This document shows, piece by piece, positions 1 to 9,400 of a stretch of 50,282 nucleotides of DNA; position 1 is the stretch's first letter, and each line of letters starts with the position of its first letter. Position numbers and translations under genes: made by a program. This DNA comes from Paracoccus ravus (GTDB lineage: Bacteria; Pseudomonadota; Alphaproteobacteria; Rhodobacterales; Rhodobacteraceae), in assembly GCF_004522175.1 (NCBI RefSeq), contig NZ_SDEB01000027.1, positions 1 through 50,282 of the forward strand, given 5' to 3'. The notes beneath the pieces are model-generated. The model ran no database searches. It was not told where the DNA came from and worked only from the letters and a program-made list of their open reading frames with translations.

Positions 1-492
1 GGTTTCCCTAGAGAGCCGATATGCAAACTTCTCAATCGTATAACGATCAGACCGCCCGCATATCTCTTCAGATATCTCGCAATGTCAAAAAGCAGGGGAA
101 ACAAAACAACCTGAACCGCGCCATTTCCTTCGTGGCGCCGTCAAGCCATCAGACTTCCCGATTTTCCCAGAACCAACCGCCGTTCCCAGCGCCCCGTTCC
201 GTCCCGTCTCAGCGTCTCGCCGTTTCGGTGAGGCGGTATTTAGGCCGCAGCTCCAAAGACCGCAAGACGAAAAATGACGAAAATGCGAATTAAATGACAA
301 GGCGCTGAAATTACTAAGATTTACCGTAGACACCCCGCACGACCCAGGCCACGGCCCCTTCCGCAAAGGCCAGCCACACTCCGCAAACCACGCCTGCCGA
401 GCCTCCGGAAACCCGCTTCAAGGCCCTGCAATTCCTGGGCCAATCCCGTCGCACGGGCCACGCCGACCCGCCCCGTGAATCACCGCGAGCCA
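1..492. other. No recognisable gene
   Basis: Short open frames exist on both strands, but none has a convincing ribosome binding site, recognisable motif or coherent composition. The stretch lies downstream of the minus-strand alpha-glucosidase and no clear terminator hairpin was found for that gene. Confidence 0.5.
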
Positions 493-2136
493 TCAGATCC
501 GGACCGCTGCCTTCGGCGCCCGCTTGCCCCGGAAAGCCGAAATCTCGACCGACGATCCCGGCAGCAGAGCATAGCCATTCCCCGGAAGCGTCACCCCCTC
601 TGCCCCGATCTCGGCGACCGAGAGCGGGTCGAGCGACGCCTCCCCATGCAGCTTCACCAACTGCGGCCCGGGCGAGAGGTTGAAGATGCAGGTCGTCACC
701 TCGCCCTCATACGTGCGGCGAAAGGCGAGGATTGGCTCCGGCATGTCAATGAAGGCAATATCGCCCCAGCGCAGCGATGGGCGCGACCTGCGCAGGGCCA
801 GCATCGCGCGATAGGCCGAAAGCGTGCTTTCCGGCCCCGTTTGCCGATCCACGGCCAGAGCCGCCTGCGGTGCCTTCACCGGCAACCAAGGCTTGCCGCT
901 CGTATAGCCGGCATTGGGCGCATCGGCCTCCCAGGCCATGGGCGTCCGGCAGCCGTCGCGGCCCTTGATCTCGGGCCAGAAGCGCAGCGCCTGCGCGTCG
1001 GTCAGTTCCTCATAGACCAACTCGCTTTCGGTCTGGCCGAGCTCCTCGCCCTGATAAAGGCAGATCGCGCCGGGAAAGCAGCAGAGCATCGCAATGGCTT
1101 GGCGGGCCAGCGCCTCGCGGCTGACCGCATGCCTTTCCCAGCGCGAGATATGGCGCACCACATCATGGTTCGAGAAGCTCCAGCAGGAATGGCCGTCCGG
1201 CGCACCCTGACGCACCCCCTCGATCGCGCGCCGAAAATGGGCGGCGCTGAATTCCGGGCTGAGCATCTCGAAGGAGTAACACATGTGCAGGCGATCATGG
1301 CCCGCCGTATAGGCCGCCATGATCTCGATCGCGGTCGGTCCGCCATCGCCCACCTCGCCGACCATCATGCGCTCGGGATAAAGGTCGGTCAGGGCGCGCA
1401 GGCGTTTCAGGAAGGCGACATTCTCGGGGCGGTTCTTGGAATGGACATGCTTCTGGAAGCCGAACGTGTCGGGGCCGGTATGTTCGGGATTGGGCGGGTT
1501 GTCGCGCAACTCGCGGTCATGGATGTAGTAATTCACCGTATCCAGCCGGAACCCGTCCACGCCCAGTTCCAGCCAGAACCGCATCGTCTCGAGCAGGGCC
1601 TCCTGCACCTCGGGGTTCCAGATGTTGAGGTCGGGCTGCTCGGTCAGGAAATTATGCATGTAATATTGTCGGCGCTGCGGCTCCCATTCCCAGGCCGGGC
1701 CGCCAAAGACCGAGGGCCAGTTGTTCGGCGGCGTGCCATCGGGCTTCGGATCGGCCCAGACATACCACTCGGCCTTGGGATTGCTGCGATCACGGCGGCT
1801 CTCTGCGAACCAGGGATGGACGTCGCTGGAATGGCTGATGACTTTGTCGATGATGACTTTCAGCCCCAATTCATGCGCCCGTGCGACCAGCGTCCGGAAA
1901 TCGGCCAGCGTTCCAAAGATCGGGTCGATATCGGTGTAATTCGAGACATCATATCCCATGTCCTTCATCGGCGAGGTAAAGATCGGCGACAGCCAAATCG
2001 CATCCGCGCCCAGCTGGGCAACATGGTCGAGCCGGCGCGTGATGCCGGGCAGATCGCCGATTCCGTCGCCATTGCTGTCCTGAAAGCTGCGGGGATAGAT
2101 CTGATAGATCACCGCGTCGCGCCACCATTCGACCAT
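493..2136 (-). CDS. Alpha-glucosidase / oligo-1,6-glucosidase, GH13
   Basis: 547-aa cytosolic GH13 enzyme expected to hydrolyse short alpha-glucosides such as maltose or isomaltose-type oligosaccharides. The N-terminus WWRDAVIYQIYPRSFQDSNG is the classic alpha-glucosidase opening. Conserved GH13 regions are visible: DGFRLDTVNYY with the nucleophile Asp, MVGEVGD with the acid/base Glu, and FSNHDVVRH with the transition-state-stabilising Asp. The frame stays open upstream to 2199, but the ATG at 2136 follows AGAGGG by 5 nt and starts at the conserved N-terminus, so I chose it. The gene is divergent from the glycogen operon, which fits a role in processing oligosaccharides released from glycogen or imported. 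The exact substrate cannot be read from the sequence. Confidence 0.9.
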   Translation of the reverse strand: MVEWWRDAVIYQIYPRSFQDSNGDGIGDLPGITRRLDHVAQLGADAIWLSPIFTSPMKDMGYDVSNYTDIDPIFGTLADFRTLVARAHELGLKVIIDKVISHSSDVHPWFAESRRDRSNPKAEWYVWADPKPDGTPPNNWPSVFGGPAWEWEPQRRQYYMHNFLTEQPDLNIWNPEVQEALLETMRFWLELGVDGFRLDTVNYYIHDRELRDNPPNPEHTGPDTFGFQKHVHSKNRPENVAFLKRLRALTDLYPERMMVGEVGDGGPTAIEIMAAYTAGHDRLHMCYSFEMLSPEFSAAHFRRAIEGVRQGAPDGHSCWSFSNHDVVRHISRWERHAVSREALARQAIAMLCCFPGAICLYQGEELGQTESELVYEELTDAQALRFWPEIKGRDGCRTPMAWEADAPNAGYTSGKPWLPVKAPQAALAVDRQTGPESTLSAYRAMLALRRSRPSLRWGDIAFIDMPEPILAFRRTYEGEVTTCIFNLSPGPQLVKLHGEASLDPLSVAEIGAEGVTLPGNGYALLPGSSVEISAFRGKRAPKAAVRI

Positions 2137-2183
2137 CACTGCCCTCTTTTTCACCGCATTCCCGTCCTGCCACCAAAGCACGC

Positions 2184-2197
2184 GCCGAACGTTCGGC
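2184..2197. promoter_or_regulatory. 14-bp perfect palindrome, possible operator
   Basis: GCCGAACGTTCGGC is a perfect 14-bp palindrome in the divergent region between the alpha-glucosidase start (2136) and glgB (about 2261). Its size, symmetry and central CG resemble LacI-family operators, which often control sugar genes. No cognate regulator lies in the window. Confidence 0.4.
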
Positions 2198-2260
2198 AAA
2201 TCCTGTTATGCGCGAATTAGGCCGATTGCCCGAATCTTCGGCCTTGGTAGAGTGGTTTGG

Positions 2261-4453
2261 ATGGGAAAGCTCAAATCACCCCCATATCCGGGCGACGAAG
2301 ACCTTGCGGCATTGCGTGAAGGCAGCCTTGGCATGCCCTTCGACGTGCTGGGTCCGCATGAGGCGAACGGGCGACGCTGGCTCACGGCATTTCATCCGGG
2401 ACTGACGGCGCTCTGCGTCGTCACGCCCTCGGGACAGATCCCCCTGCCCCGTTACCAGGGAGATGTCTTTTTCGGCCCGATCCCCGAGGGTCCCTATCGG
2501 CTTTTCGCCGAAGCGGGCGACGGCACCTCCTGGGAATTCGAGGATCCCTATCGCTTTGGCCCCGTTCTAGGAGAGATGGACCTGCATCTCTTCGGCGAGG
2601 GAACCCATCGCCGCCTTTGGCAGGCGCTGGGGGCGCATCTCATCACGCATGACGAGATCGCCGGTGCGCATTTCGCGGTCTGGGCCCCGAATGCCCGCCG
2701 CGTCTCGGTGGTTGGCGATTTCAACGCCTGGGACGGCCGGCGTCATCCCATGCGCCGCCTGCGCGAAAGCGGTGTCTGGGAGATCTTCCTGCCCCGCCTG
2801 TCCGAGGGCACGCTTTACAAATACGAGATCCTCGATGCGCAAGGCGATGTCACCCTCCGGGCCGATCCCTTCGGATATGGCAGCCAGCACCCGCCAGAAA
2901 AGGCGAGTATCCTGCGCGACATCACCGGCTATGGCTGGCACGATCAGGACTGGATGGCGCATCGTGCGGGAAAGCAGGATCGCAGCGCCCCGGTTTCCAT
3001 CTACGAGGTGCATCTGGGCAGTTGGAAGCGCCGCCGCGACGAAGGGAACCGTCCACTCTCCTACAAGGAGCTTGCCCGCGACCTCGTGACCTATGCCAAG
3101 GAGATGGGCTTTACCCATCTGGAACTGCTGCCGGTCAGCGAGTTTCCATTCGATGGCTCATGGGGATACCAGCCGGTCGGGCTTTTCGCCCCGACCATCC
3201 GCTTTGGCCCGCCGCATGAGTTCCGCGACCTGATCGACGCGGCGCACCGCGCGGGCCTCGGCGTGATCCTCGACTGGGTGCCGGGTCATTTTCCGACCGA
3301 TGCGCATGGGCTGGCGCGTTTCGACGGCACGGCGCTCTACGAGCACGCCGACCCGCGCGAAGGATTCCATCAGGACTGGAACACGCTGATCTATAATTAC
3401 GGCCGGACCGAGGTGCAGAATTACCTGATCGCCAACGCGCTTTACTGGCTGCAGGAATACCATCTGGACGGGCTGCGCGTGGATGCGGTGGCCTCGATGC
3501 TCTACCGCGACTATTCGCGCCAGCCGGGGCAATGGATCCCGAACAAGGATGGCGGGCGCGAAAACTACGAGGCGATCGATTTCCTGCAGCGCATGAACAT
3601 CGCCACCTATGGCGCGGTCCCCGGCATCATCACAGTGGCCGAGGAAAGCACCTCCTTCCCAAAGGTCTCGGCCCGGGTCGATGCGGGCGGATTGGGCTTT
3701 GGCTATAAATGGAACATGGGCTGGATGAATGACACGCTGCGCTACATGTCGCGCGAGTCGATCCATCGCAAATACCATCACGACCAGATGACCTTCGGGC
3801 TGATCTATGCCTATTCCGAGAGTTTCATCCTGCCGATCAGCCATGACGAGGTGGTTCATGGCAAAGGCAGCATGCTGCGCAAGATGCCCGGCGACGAATG
3901 GCAGCAATTTGCGAACCTGCGCGCCTATTACGCCTTCATGTGGACTCATCCCGGCAAGAAGCTCTTGTTCATGGGCTGCGAATTCGGCCAGGCCGAGGAA
4001 TGGAACCACAATGACCAGTTGAACTGGAACGCCGCCGAGCGCCCGCTGAATGCCGGCCTGCAAAGGCTTGTACGCGACCTGAACCACCTTTACCGCGACA
4101 CCCCTGCCCTGCACATCCATGATGCGGATCCCGCGGGATTTCGGTGGATCCGCAACGATTCCGAGCAATCGGTGATTGCCTATCAGCGATGCGGCGACGA
4201 CGGCGATGCCTCTGTGGTGGCAATCTGCAACATGACACCCGTTCCACGTCATGGATTTCGGATCGGATTGCCCCATGCCGGCGTTTGGAGCGAGGCGATC
4301 AATACTGACGCTGCCGTCTATGGCGGAAGCGGGCAAGGCAATATGGGCCGCGTCAGGGCGGCGGCAGAGCCGCTGGACGACCAGCCCGCCTCTGTCGAAC
4401 TGACATTGCCGCCGCTTTCGGTGGTGATCCTGACTGGGACGGAAAATCGGTAA
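2261..4453 (+). CDS. glgB: 1,4-alpha-glucan branching enzyme GlgB
   Basis: 730-aa glycogen branching enzyme that cuts an alpha-1,4 chain and rejoins it as an alpha-1,6 branch. An N-terminal CBM48 region (HFAVWAPNARRVSVVGDFN) precedes the GH13 barrel. Catalytic residues are visible as GLRVDAVASMLY (Asp about 408), VAEEST (Glu about 461) and ISHDEVVHGKGSM (Asp about 529), and the length is typical of the family. The start is uncertain: a GTG at 2252 is also in frame, and the ATG at 2261 has only a weak GGTAGAG upstream. It is the first gene of glgB-C-A-X-P, and glgC begins 15 nt after its stop. Confidence 0.95.
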   Translation: MGKLKSPPYPGDEDLAALREGSLGMPFDVLGPHEANGRRWLTAFHPGLTALCVVTPSGQIPLPRYQGDVFFGPIPEGPYRLFAEAGDGTSWEFEDPYRFGPVLGEMDLHLFGEGTHRRLWQALGAHLITHDEIAGAHFAVWAPNARRVSVVGDFNAWDGRRHPMRRLRESGVWEIFLPRLSEGTLYKYEILDAQGDVTLRADPFGYGSQHPPEKASILRDITGYGWHDQDWMAHRAGKQDRSAPVSIYEVHLGSWKRRRDEGNRPLSYKELARDLVTYAKEMGFTHLELLPVSEFPFDGSWGYQPVGLFAPTIRFGPPHEFRDLIDAAHRAGLGVILDWVPGHFPTDAHGLARFDGTALYEHADPREGFHQDWNTLIYNYGRTEVQNYLIANALYWLQEYHLDGLRVDAVASMLYRDYSRQPGQWIPNKDGGRENYEAIDFLQRMNIATYGAVPGIITVAEESTSFPKVSARVDAGGLGFGYKWNMGWMNDTLRYMSRESIHRKYHHDQMTFGLIYAYSESFILPISHDEVVHGKGSMLRKMPGDEWQQFANLRAYYAFMWTHPGKKLLFMGCEFGQAEEWNHNDQLNWNAAERPLNAGLQRLVRDLNHLYRDTPALHIHDADPAGFRWIRNDSEQSVIAYQRCGDDGDASVVAICNMTPVPRHGFRIGLPHAGVWSEAINTDAAVYGGSGQGNMGRVRAAAEPLDDQPASVELTLPPLSVVILTGTENR

Positions 4454-4468
4454 GGGAGGTGACGGGCG

Positions 4469-5728
4469 ATGGTGGAGAACGGGCGACTGACACGCAGGGC
4501 CATGGCCTTTGTTCTGGCAGGCGGGCGCGGCAGCAGGCTGCACGAATTGACCAACAGGCGGGTTAAGCCCGCGGTCTATTTCGGCGGCAAGACCCGGATC
4601 GTCGATTTCGCTTTGTCCAATGCCGTCAATTCCGGCATCCGCAAGATCGCCGTCGCCACGCAATACAAGGCCCATAGTCTGATCCGGCATTGTCAGCGCG
4701 GCTGGAATTTCTTTCGCGCCGAGCGCAATGAGTTCCTGGACATCCTGCCCGCCTCTCAGCGCACCTCGGAAGAGCATTGGTATCGTGGCACGGCCGATGC
4801 GGTGACGCAGAACATCGACATCGTGGACAGCTATGACGTGGATTACATCATCATTCTGGCAGGCGATCATATCTACAAGATGGATTACGAGATCATGCTG
4901 CGCGAGCATGTGCAAAGCGGCGCGGATGTCACCATCGGCTGCCTGACGGTTCCGCGTGCCGAGGCCACCGCTTTCGGCGTCATGGGGGTCGATGAGACGG
5001 GCCGCGTCACCTCGTTTCTCGAAAAGCCCAAGGATCCTCCGGCGATTCCGGGCGATCCGGATCATGCGCTGGCCTCGATGGGGATCTATGTCTTCAACTG
5101 GGCCTTCCTGCGCGACCTGCTTCTGGCCGATGCCGAGGATGCGCAATCCAGCCATGATTTCGGCAATGACCTGATCCCCGACATCGTGGCACGCGGCAAG
5201 GCCATGGCGCATCGCTTCGATGTTTCCTGCGTCCGGGACGAGGGCGCTCCGGCTTATTGGAAGGATGTCGGGACGGTTGATGCTTTTTGGCAGGCCAATA
5301 TCGACCTGACGGATTTCGTGCCCGAACTGAATCTCTGGGACCGGGAATGGCCGATCTGGACCAATGCGATCAGCGTGCCGCCCGCGAAATTCATCCATGA
5401 CGAAAAGGACCGGCGGGGCGTTGCCATCTCGTCTATGGTCTCGGGCGGCTGCATCATCTCGGGCACCGAGATCCGCAACTCGCTGCTCTTCACCGAGGTC
5501 CATACCAACAGCTTTGCCGTTCTGGATTACGCGGTGGTGCTGCCCTATGTCACGGTCCATCGCTCGGCCCGGCTGCGCAAGGTGGTGATCGACCGGGGCG
5601 TCACCATCCCCGAGGGGCTGGTGGTCGGCGAGGACCCGCTGGAGGACGCCAAATATTTCCGCGTCAGCCCGCGCGGCGTGACGCTGATCACCCAGGACAT
5701 GCTGGACAAGCGGGCGGCCATGCTTTGA
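4469..5728 (+). CDS. glgC: Glucose-1-phosphate adenylyltransferase GlgC
   Basis: 419-aa ADP-glucose pyrophosphorylase, the committed and usually allosterically controlled step of bacterial glycogen synthesis (glucose-1-phosphate + ATP to ADP-glucose). It shows the nucleotidyltransferase signature [15 protein letters not shown] near residue 16, the substrate loop FLEKPKDPP, and a C-terminal left-handed beta-helix region. A strong GGGAGGTG lies before the ATG. Its TGA overlaps the ATG of glgA (TGATG), so the two are probably translationally coupled. Confidence 0.97.
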   Translation: MVENGRLTRRAMAFVLAGGRGSRLHELTNRRVKPAVYFGGKTRIVDFALSNAVNSGIRKIAVATQYKAHSLIRHCQRGWNFFRAERNEFLDILPASQRTSEEHWYRGTADAVTQNIDIVDSYDVDYIIILAGDHIYKMDYEIMLREHVQSGADVTIGCLTVPRAEATAFGVMGVDETGRVTSFLEKPKDPPAIPGDPDHALASMGIYVFNWAFLRDLLLADAEDAQSSHDFGNDLIPDIVARGKAMAHRFDVSCVRDEGAPAYWKDVGTVDAFWQANIDLTDFVPELNLWDREWPIWTNAISVPPAKFIHDEKDRRGVAISSMVSGGCIISGTEIRNSLLFTEVHTNSFAVLDYAVVLPYVTVHRSARLRKVVIDRGVTIPEGLVVGEDPLEDAKYFRVSPRGVTLITQDMLDKRAAML

Positions 5729-7158
5729 TGAGGGTTCTCTCGGTCGCATCCGAATGCGCCCCTTTCGTCAAGACCGGGGGGCTGGCCGATGTCGTGGGCG
5801 CCCTGCCCCGCGCGCTGACCGCCGAAAGGGTCGAGATGCGGACCCTGCTCCCGGGTTATCCTGCCGTCATCGCGGCGCTGGGGAGCGATGCCGCGCAGAT
5901 CGCCGAACTCGATGACCTCTTTGGCGGAACCGCGCGGCTGATCGCCGGGCACGCGGCGGGGCTCGATCTGATCGCGATCGACGCGCCACATCTCTATGCC
6001 CGCACGAGCGGACTCTATAGCGACGCGCATGGCCATGACTGGCCCGACAATCCCGAGCGTTTTGCCGCCTTGTCCTGGGCCGCCGCCCATATTGCCACGC
6101 TTGGCGCGGGCGGTTGGCACCCGCAGGTCCTGCATGGCCATGACTGGCAGGCGGGCTTCATGGTCGAATATCTGCACCGGATGGGCAATGAGGACACGCG
6201 CAGCGTCCTGACCATCCATAATATCGCCTTTCACGGCATAGCCGGGGCGGAAAGGCTACACGCGCTGCGCCTCGATCCTTCGCGTTTTCATTCGGCGGGC
6301 TATGAATATTGGGGCAACATCTCGGCGCTGAAGGCCGGGCTGATCGGGGCCGATGCTCTGACCACGGTCTCGTCGCGCTATGCCGAAGAACTGATGACGC
6401 CGGAGTTTGGCCTCGGCCTCGACGGCGTGATGCGCTCGCGCCGCGAGGATCTGACCGGCATCCTGAATGGGATCGACAGCGAAGTCTGGAACCCCGCGAC
6501 CGATCCCGCGATCACCCCCTATAGCACTGCGCGCGGCAAGGCCGCGAACAAGGCCGCCTTGCGGGCCGAGTTTGGGCTGCCCGAAGCCAGCGGGCCACTT
6601 TGCATCATTGTCTCGCGCATGACCCATCAGAAGGGGCTGGATCTGGTGCTGGAGGCCCTGCCCGCATTGCTGGATCACGGCGGGCAACTAGCGCTGCTGG
6701 GCTCGGGCGAGCGCGGGCTGGAACACGCCTTTACCTCGCTGGCCGAGCACCAGCCCAATGTCGGCGTCCGCATCGGCTATGACGAGGCGTTGTCGCATCG
6801 CATGATGGCCGGGGGCGATGCGATCCTCGTGCCGTCGCGCTTTGAGCCTTGCGGCCTGACGCAGCTTTACGGGCTGCGCTATGGCACCTTGCCTTTGGTC
6901 GCCCTGACCGGAGGGCTCGCTGATACCGTCATCAATGCCTCGCCCGCCGCCTTGGCGCGCGGCGTCGCGACCGGATTGCAATTCGCCCCCGTCACCGCCG
7001 AGGCGCTGCGCAACGCCCTGACCACGCTCTGCCGCCTTCATGCCGACCCCAGCGTCTGGGCCAAAATGCAGCGCAACGCGATGGCGCAGCCGGTCGGCTG
7101 GGACCAGTCGGCCCGTGCCTATGCGCAGCTCTACGAAAGGCTGATTGCGGGACCATGA
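5728..7158 (+). CDS. glgA: Glycogen synthase GlgA
   Basis: 476-aa GT5 glycogen synthase that transfers glucose from ADP-glucose to the non-reducing end of the growing glucan. The N-terminal ADP-glucose motif KTGGLADVVGALP is at residues 15-27, and the C-terminal GT-B motif FEPCGLTQLYGLRYG, followed by TGGLADTV, is present. I chose the ATG at 5728, which overlaps the glgC stop, over the TTG one codon earlier. Its stop overlaps the glgX start (ATGA), so expression is likely coupled. Confidence 0.97.
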   Translation: MRVLSVASECAPFVKTGGLADVVGALPRALTAERVEMRTLLPGYPAVIAALGSDAAQIAELDDLFGGTARLIAGHAAGLDLIAIDAPHLYARTSGLYSDAHGHDWPDNPERFAALSWAAAHIATLGAGGWHPQVLHGHDWQAGFMVEYLHRMGNEDTRSVLTIHNIAFHGIAGAERLHALRLDPSRFHSAGYEYWGNISALKAGLIGADALTTVSSRYAEELMTPEFGLGLDGVMRSRREDLTGILNGIDSEVWNPATDPAITPYSTARGKAANKAALRAEFGLPEASGPLCIIVSRMTHQKGLDLVLEALPALLDHGGQLALLGSGERGLEHAFTSLAEHQPNVGVRIGYDEALSHRMMAGGDAILVPSRFEPCGLTQLYGLRYGTLPLVALTGGLADTVINASPAALARGVATGLQFAPVTAEALRNALTTLCRLHADPSVWAKMQRNAMAQPVGWDQSARAYAQLYERLIAGP

Positions 7159-9245
7159 CACCGGGCTTTGCAATCACCGCCGGGCATCCGGCCCCCTTGG
7201 GCGCGACCTTCGACGGCGCGGGGGTGAATTTCGCGCTGTTCTCGCAATTCGCCGAGCGGGTCGAGCTGTGCCTTTACGATGCGCGCGGGGCGGAAACCCG
7301 GATCGCCCTGCCCGAGCGCGACGGGCATGTCTGGCATGGCTATATCTCGGGGCTGCGGCCGGGCCAGAAATACGGCTATCGCGTTCACGGTCCATACCTT
7401 CCCGCCGCGGGGCATCGCTTCAACCCGAACAAGCTTCTGATCGACCCCTATGCCAAGCGCCTGACCGGAGGGCCGATCCAGAACGACGCGCTTTTCGGCT
7501 ATATGGCGAGCACCAAGGACGATCTGAGCTTCGACCCCCGCGACAGCGCGCCCTATATGCCGCGCTCGGTCGTGGTCGATCCCAGCTTCTCATGGGGCGC
7601 GGATTTTCCGCCGCGCTATCCGATGATCGACACGATCATCTATGAGGCGCATGTGAAGGGCCTGACCGCCGCGCGGTCCGATATCCGCGATGGCGGGACG
7701 TTCCTCGCCATGGCCTCGGAGCCGATCCTCGACCACCTGAACCGCCTCGGCATCACCGCGATCGAATTGATGCCAGTCCATGCCTTTGCCGATGACGCCT
7801 TCCTGACCGCCAAGGGCCTGCGGAATTACTGGGGCTACATGTCCTATGGCTTTTTCGCCCCCGAGCCGCGCTACATGCGCGATGGCGATATCGCCGAGTT
7901 CCAGCAGATGGTCTCGCGCTTTCATCAGGCAGGCATCGAGGTCATTCTCGACGTGGTCTATAACCACACCGCCGAAGGCAATGAGCTTGGCCCGACTCTG
8001 TCCTTTCGCGGTCTGGACAATGCCTCCTATTACCGGCTGGCCGAGGACCCGCGCTATTACGTCAATGACGCAGGGACGGGAAACGTGCTCGACCTCGACA
8101 AGCCCTTTGCGCTGCGGCTGGTGATGGATTCGCTGCGCTACTGGGTCGAAGTCATGCATGTGGACGGGTTCCGCTTTGATCTTTGCTCGGTGCTGGGACG
8201 CTCGGGCGGGGTGTTCGATCGGGACGGGTCGTTCTTTCGCGCCGTCGGGCAGGATCCGGTCCTGAACCGCGTGAAGCTGATCGCCGAGCCTTGGGATATT
8301 GGCGAGGGCGGCTATCAATTGGGCAGCTACCCTGCGCCCTTCGCCGAATGGAACGACCGCTACCGCGATCAGGTCCGGGGCTTCTGGCGCGGCGATGCGG
8401 ACCGTCTGGGCAAGCTCGCCAAGCGCGTCGCCGGATCGGCCGCGCGCTTCGACCATGACGGGCGGGCGGCGACGGCCTCGGTGAATTTCATCTCGGCCCA
8501 TGACGGCTTCACGCTGATGGATACGGTCAGCTACAGCGAGAAACACAATGAGGCCAATGGCGAGGACAACCGCGACGGCCACAACCACAACCTGTCGGAC
8601 AATTGCGGCGTCGAGGGTCCCAGCCCCGACCCCGAGATCAATGCCCGCCGCGCCCGCAGGCGGCGCAACCTTATGGCGACGCTGCTGCTGTCGCAGGGCA
8701 CGCCGATGATCCTTGCTGGCGACGAGCTTGGCAATTCGCAGGGCGGCAATAACAACGCCTATTGTCAGGATAATTCGATCGGCTGGATCGGCTGGGATGC
8801 GCAGGACGCGAATTTTCTTGAGTTCTGCCAGCGCGTCATCGCCTTTCGCAAGGCCAACCCGATCCTGCGGCAAAAGCGTTTCCTGCATAGCCAGCCCCGC
8901 GAACAGGACGGTATCCCCGATCTCTTCTGGCGTCGCGCCGATGGCGCACCGATGGAGGTCGAGGATTGGTCCGATCCCGAGCTGCGCCTGCTCGCCGCCG
9001 AGATGCGCATGGCCTCGGGCACGCCAGATTACGCCAAGCTGCGCGGCGCAGTGTTTCTGGTGCTGAATGCCGGACCCGATGTGACCGTGCATCTGCCCGA
9101 CACCGCCCGGCGCGGCATCTGGCGCAGGCAGATCGACAGCAGCCGCTTTGGCCCCGTCGATGAGCCTGCGGGCGAAACCGAACATATTGCCGCTGACAGC
9201 GTCGTGGCCTTCGTGCTCGCAGATGAGCGGGACCGGAGCGCCTGA
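7155..9245 (+). CDS. glgX: Glycogen debranching enzyme GlgX
   Basis: 696-aa GH13 isoamylase-type debranching enzyme that hydrolyses the alpha-1,6 branch stubs left by phosphorylase. An N-terminal CBM48 region (GVNFALFSQFAERVELCLYD) is followed by the barrel motifs VILDVVYNHTAEG, VDGFRFDLCSVLG (Asp), LIAEPWDIGEGGYQ (Glu) and SAHDGFTLMD (Asp). Length fits GlgX. The ATG overlaps the glgA stop by ATGA. It sits between synthesis genes and the phosphorylase, as in many proteobacterial glycogen operons. Confidence 0.97.
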   Translation: MTPGFAITAGHPAPLGATFDGAGVNFALFSQFAERVELCLYDARGAETRIALPERDGHVWHGYISGLRPGQKYGYRVHGPYLPAAGHRFNPNKLLIDPYAKRLTGGPIQNDALFGYMASTKDDLSFDPRDSAPYMPRSVVVDPSFSWGADFPPRYPMIDTIIYEAHVKGLTAARSDIRDGGTFLAMASEPILDHLNRLGITAIELMPVHAFADDAFLTAKGLRNYWGYMSYGFFAPEPRYMRDGDIAEFQQMVSRFHQAGIEVILDVVYNHTAEGNELGPTLSFRGLDNASYYRLAEDPRYYVNDAGTGNVLDLDKPFALRLVMDSLRYWVEVMHVDGFRFDLCSVLGRSGGVFDRDGSFFRAVGQDPVLNRVKLIAEPWDIGEGGYQLGSYPAPFAEWNDRYRDQVRGFWRGDADRLGKLAKRVAGSAARFDHDGRAATASVNFISAHDGFTLMDTVSYSEKHNEANGEDNRDGHNHNLSDNCGVEGPSPDPEINARRARRRRNLMATLLLSQGTPMILAGDELGNSQGGNNNAYCQDNSIGWIGWDAQDANFLEFCQRVIAFRKANPILRQKRFLHSQPREQDGIPDLFWRRADGAPMEVEDWSDPELRLLAAEMRMASGTPDYAKLRGAVFLVLNAGPDVTVHLPDTARRGIWRRQIDSSRFGPVDEPAGETEHIAADSVVAFVLADERDRSA

Positions 9246-9400
9246 GATCGGCCTTCTTCCGGGGCAGAGGCGCTGTTTTGCGGGCAGTTCCGCTGGCCCC
9301 GCCCCCTCGGCCTCACGGCCGAGTATGCAATGCGGGGCAAAACTGGCAGCAATATGCTGTCAGCCTGTTCGACGAAGCATCCCGACCGATTTCACCAGCC

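Noticed and set aside
475..2220. 581-codon plus-strand open frame opposite the alpha-glucosidase
   Set aside because: It is the antisense shadow of a gene with intact GH13 motifs; its translation is Arg/Ala-rich without any domain.
3158..5749. 863-codon minus-strand open frame across glgB and glgC
   Set aside because: Antisense shadow of two clear enzymes in high-GC DNA.
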